Below, one piece after another: positions 6,558-7,633 of a stretch of DNA of 7,633 nt. Made by a program: the position numbers and the translations under genes. The stretch is from Chloroflexota bacterium (lineage in GTDB: Bacteria; Chloroflexota; Anaerolineae; Promineifilales; Promineifilaceae), in contig QQUD01000777.1 in assembly GCA_008501785.1 (NCBI GenBank), positions 1 to 7,633 on the forward strand, given 5' to 3'. Each line of letters starts with the position of its first letter. Within the stretch, counting starts at the first letter, position 1. The notes under the pieces were generated by a model that was given only the letters and a program-made list of their open reading frames with translations, was not told the DNA's origin and did not search any database.

Positions 6558-6619
6558 AAGGAGGTGGAACACGATACAGTTAATAAATTTTCGTAGCGAT
6601 TCAGATCAATCAACTGTAA
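6558..6619 (+). promoter_or_regulatory. Region between aptamer and terminator: candidate expression platform
   Basis: TACAGTT (6575-6581) can pair with AACTGTA at 6612-6618 (a local hairpin) or with the identical AACTGTA inside the aptamer core (6480-6486). CAACTGTAA is repeated exactly at 6479-6487 and 6611-6619. Such mutually exclusive pairing could couple ligand state to the terminator that follows. A strong Shine-Dalgarno-like AAGGAGGTG (6558-6566) also lies here but has no start codon at a usable distance. Inference from pairing only. Confidence 0.35.
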
Positions 6620-6631
6620 TTTGTAAATCCC

Positions 6632-6659
6632 AAACCTGTCCCTAGCGGACAGGTTTTTT
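6632..6659 (+). terminator. Rho-independent terminator in the riboswitch leader
   Basis: AAACCTGTCC (6632-6641) pairs with GGACAGGTTT (6647-6656) around the 5-nt loop CTAGC, then the T-run ends at 6659. It lies between the cobalamin aptamer and the lipoprotein start, so it is the likely output: transcription ends early when cobalamin is bound. Confidence 0.9.
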
Positions 6660-6706
6660 GTTTTAAAACGTCAATTAACAAAAAAACGCACTCGGAGAAG
6701 AGATAA

Positions 6707-7633
6707 ATGAAAAAAAACATGTTTTTAATCCTAACAACTCTACTATTTGGGTTGTTTTTAGTAGCTTGTGGCTCAACTGAACAGCCAGTTTCCGATCCCC
6801 CAGCAGTTGACACAACCGAAGAAGAAGCTGAAGCTGTTGTTGAAGAGCCTTCCGAGGAAATGGCTGAAGAAACCTCATCAGAAGTCGAAGAACCTGCGGC
6901 AACAGAAGAAGCGATGGAAGAACCTGAACCAGAAGCTGAAGAAGTATCTGCAACTGAAGAAGCAACAGAAGAACCCGCATCAGAATCTGCCGGTGAACCT
7001 ATTATTTTGACTGACGGGTTGGGCCAAACAATCGAACTGATGGAACCTGCACAGCGCATTGTCTCCTTGGCTCCTTCCAACACCGAAATTCTGTTTGCGG
7101 TGGGTGCTGGCGCACAAGTTGTGGGTCGTGATTCATTCTCAGATTATCCAGAAGCTGCGTTTGAAGTAGCTGATATTGGTGGCGGTTTCGCTGAACTGGA
7201 CATGGAAACGATTATTTCGTTGGAACCTGATCTGGTTTTGGCCGCAGACATCACTGCCCCAGAACAAATACAGGCATTAACTGATGTTGATCTAACAGTT
7301 TTTGCCTTAACCAACCCGGTTGAACTTCCTGGCATGTTTGATAATCTGCGCACCGTTGCTATTCTCACCGGGCATGAAGCTGAAACTGAGGCACTTATTG
7401 TGACGTTGGAAGAACGCGTAACGGCCGTTTCCGACACAATTACCGCAGTCGAAGAAAAACCACTCGTATTTTACGAAATTGACGGCACCGACCCCAACGC
7501 GCCCTGGACCACCGGCACCGGTACATTTGTGGACACCTTGATCAACATGGCTGGCGGCGAAAATGTAGCCGCCGTACTCGAAGGCGCTTGGATACAAATC
7601 AGCATCGAAGAACTGATTGTGCAAGACCCTGAA
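6707..7633 (+). CDS. btuF: BtuF-like cobalamin (or corrinoid/metal-chelate) ABC-transporter substrate-binding lipoprotein, 3' partial
   Basis: 309 codons are visible and the frame is still open at the right edge. A lipoprotein signal occupies residues 1-20 (KK, then a hydrophobic core), with lipobox FLVAC giving lipidated Cys21. Residues 25-97 form a low-complexity linker with about 28 Glu and no Lys or Arg. The periplasmic-binding fold (Fe/B12 type) starts near 99; RIVSLAPSNTEILFAVGAG (117-135) is the hallmark, followed by VVGRDSFSDYPE, LDMETIISLEPDLVLA and a second-lobe stretch TGTGTFVDTLINMAGGENVA. Roughly the last 60-80 residues are missing. The domain alone cannot separate B12 from ferric-siderophore binders; the riboswitch upstream makes B12 or a precursor the likely ligand. 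GGAG (6694-6697) lies 9 nt before the ATG. A btuC/btuD-type permease and ATPase would be expected next. Confidence 0.88.
   Translation, partial: MKKNMFLILTTLLFGLFLVACGSTEQPVSDPPAVDTTEEEAEAVVEEPSEEMAEETSSEVEEPAATEEAMEEPEPEAEEVSATEEATEEPASESAGEPIILTDGLGQTIELMEPAQRIVSLAPSNTEILFAVGAGAQVVGRDSFSDYPEAAFEVADIGGGFAELDMETIISLEPDLVLAADITAPEQIQALTDVDLTVFALTNPVELPGMFDNLRTVAILTGHEAETEALIVTLEERVTAVSDTITAVEEKPLVFYEIDGTDPNAPWTTGTGTFVDTLINMAGGENVAAVLEGAWIQISIEELIVQDPE

Larger units (their letters stand above)
110..7428. repeat. Dispersed palindromic octamer ACGGCCGT (ten exact copies)
   Basis: Exact copies start at 110, 364, 991, 2860, 3281, 3318, 3640, 4727, 6279 and 7421. Five (3281, 3640, 4727, 6279, 7421) extend to the 10-mer AACGGCCGTT. 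One-mismatch copies are at 690 (ACGGCCGA), 973 and 4106 (both ACAGCCGT). All exact copies lie inside the genes listed here; spacing is irregular (37 to 1869 bp). Confidence 0.9.

Noticed and set aside
6564..6596. GTG-initiated 10-codon leader peptide after the B12 aptamer
   Set aside because: Its GTG is part of the Shine-Dalgarno-like stretch itself, so no ribosome site precedes it.
6415..6645. Plus-strand open frame of 76 codons across the leader
   Set aside because: It overlaps the conserved cobalamin aptamer and ends in the terminator loop; no proper Shine-Dalgarno before its ATG and no protein-like composition.
6610..7083. Minus-strand open frame of 157 codons, Ser/Ala-rich
   Set aside because: It is the antisense shadow of the Glu-rich linker of the lipoprotein (GAA/GAG read backwards gives Ser/Leu codons) and crosses the riboswitch terminator; the sense gene has a signal peptide and a clear family match.
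1..7633. Defence island, toxin-antitoxin, prophage or CRISPR content
   Set aside because: No nuclease, helicase, methyltransferase, transposase or integrase motif and no regularly spaced repeats were seen; the genes are metabolic, transport or uncharacterised membrane proteins.

Overview
The window looks like chromosomal DNA of a free-living, mesophilic bacterium of moderate GC. The best guess is a Chloroflexota (Anaerolineae/Caldilineae-type) genome. The grounds are the stand-alone PEP/pyruvate-binding protein, the glycogen-debranching-type enzyme, the membrane-anchored helix-hairpin-helix protein, and the lipoprotein with a long Glu-rich linker behind its lipobox. The lineage is an inference from style, not a database result. 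I see no insertion sequence, phage gene, tRNA, rRNA or CRISPR array.

Layout, left to right: (1) the 3' part of a PEP-synthase/PPDK-type ATP-grasp protein (+, start lies outside the window), with a Rho-independent terminator that overlaps its stop codon. (2) zwf, glucose-6-phosphate dehydrogenase (-), convergent with gene 1. (3) A divergent region with a candidate zwf promoter/operator and a short open frame for a 38-residue membrane protein (+, 2596-2712). (4) A strong 20-bp inverted repeat. (5) A gamma-carbonic-anhydrase-like hexapeptide-repeat protein (-). (6) Divergent from it, a membrane protein with a His/Asp-rich linker and a helix-hairpin-helix domain (+), closed by a textbook terminator. 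(7) A 663-aa amylo-alpha-1,6-glucosidase-family protein (+). (8) A cobalamin riboswitch followed by a Rho-independent terminator. (9) A BtuF-like cobalamin-binding lipoprotein (+) that runs off the right edge.

The genes are mostly single units with their own ribosome-binding sites, and several have their own terminators. They do not form one operon. zwf (oxidative pentose phosphate), the debranching-type protein (glycogen) and the PEP/pyruvate-binding protein all touch central carbon metabolism, but the link is loose. The riboswitch and BtuF-like gene form a clear regulatory unit: vitamin B12 should shut off synthesis of its own uptake protein.

The most unusual signals are these. (a) The palindromic octamer ACGGCCGT occurs ten times in 7.6 kb, always inside genes, in all three codon phases and on genes of both strands. 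This is a DNA-level signal like the HIP1 element of cyanobacteria. (b) The debranching-family protein has lost conserved active-site residues (WGRD became STRH, TWMD became TWMN) while keeping an intact frame. (c) The gamma-carbonic-anhydrase-like protein has Glu where the third zinc-ligand His is expected.
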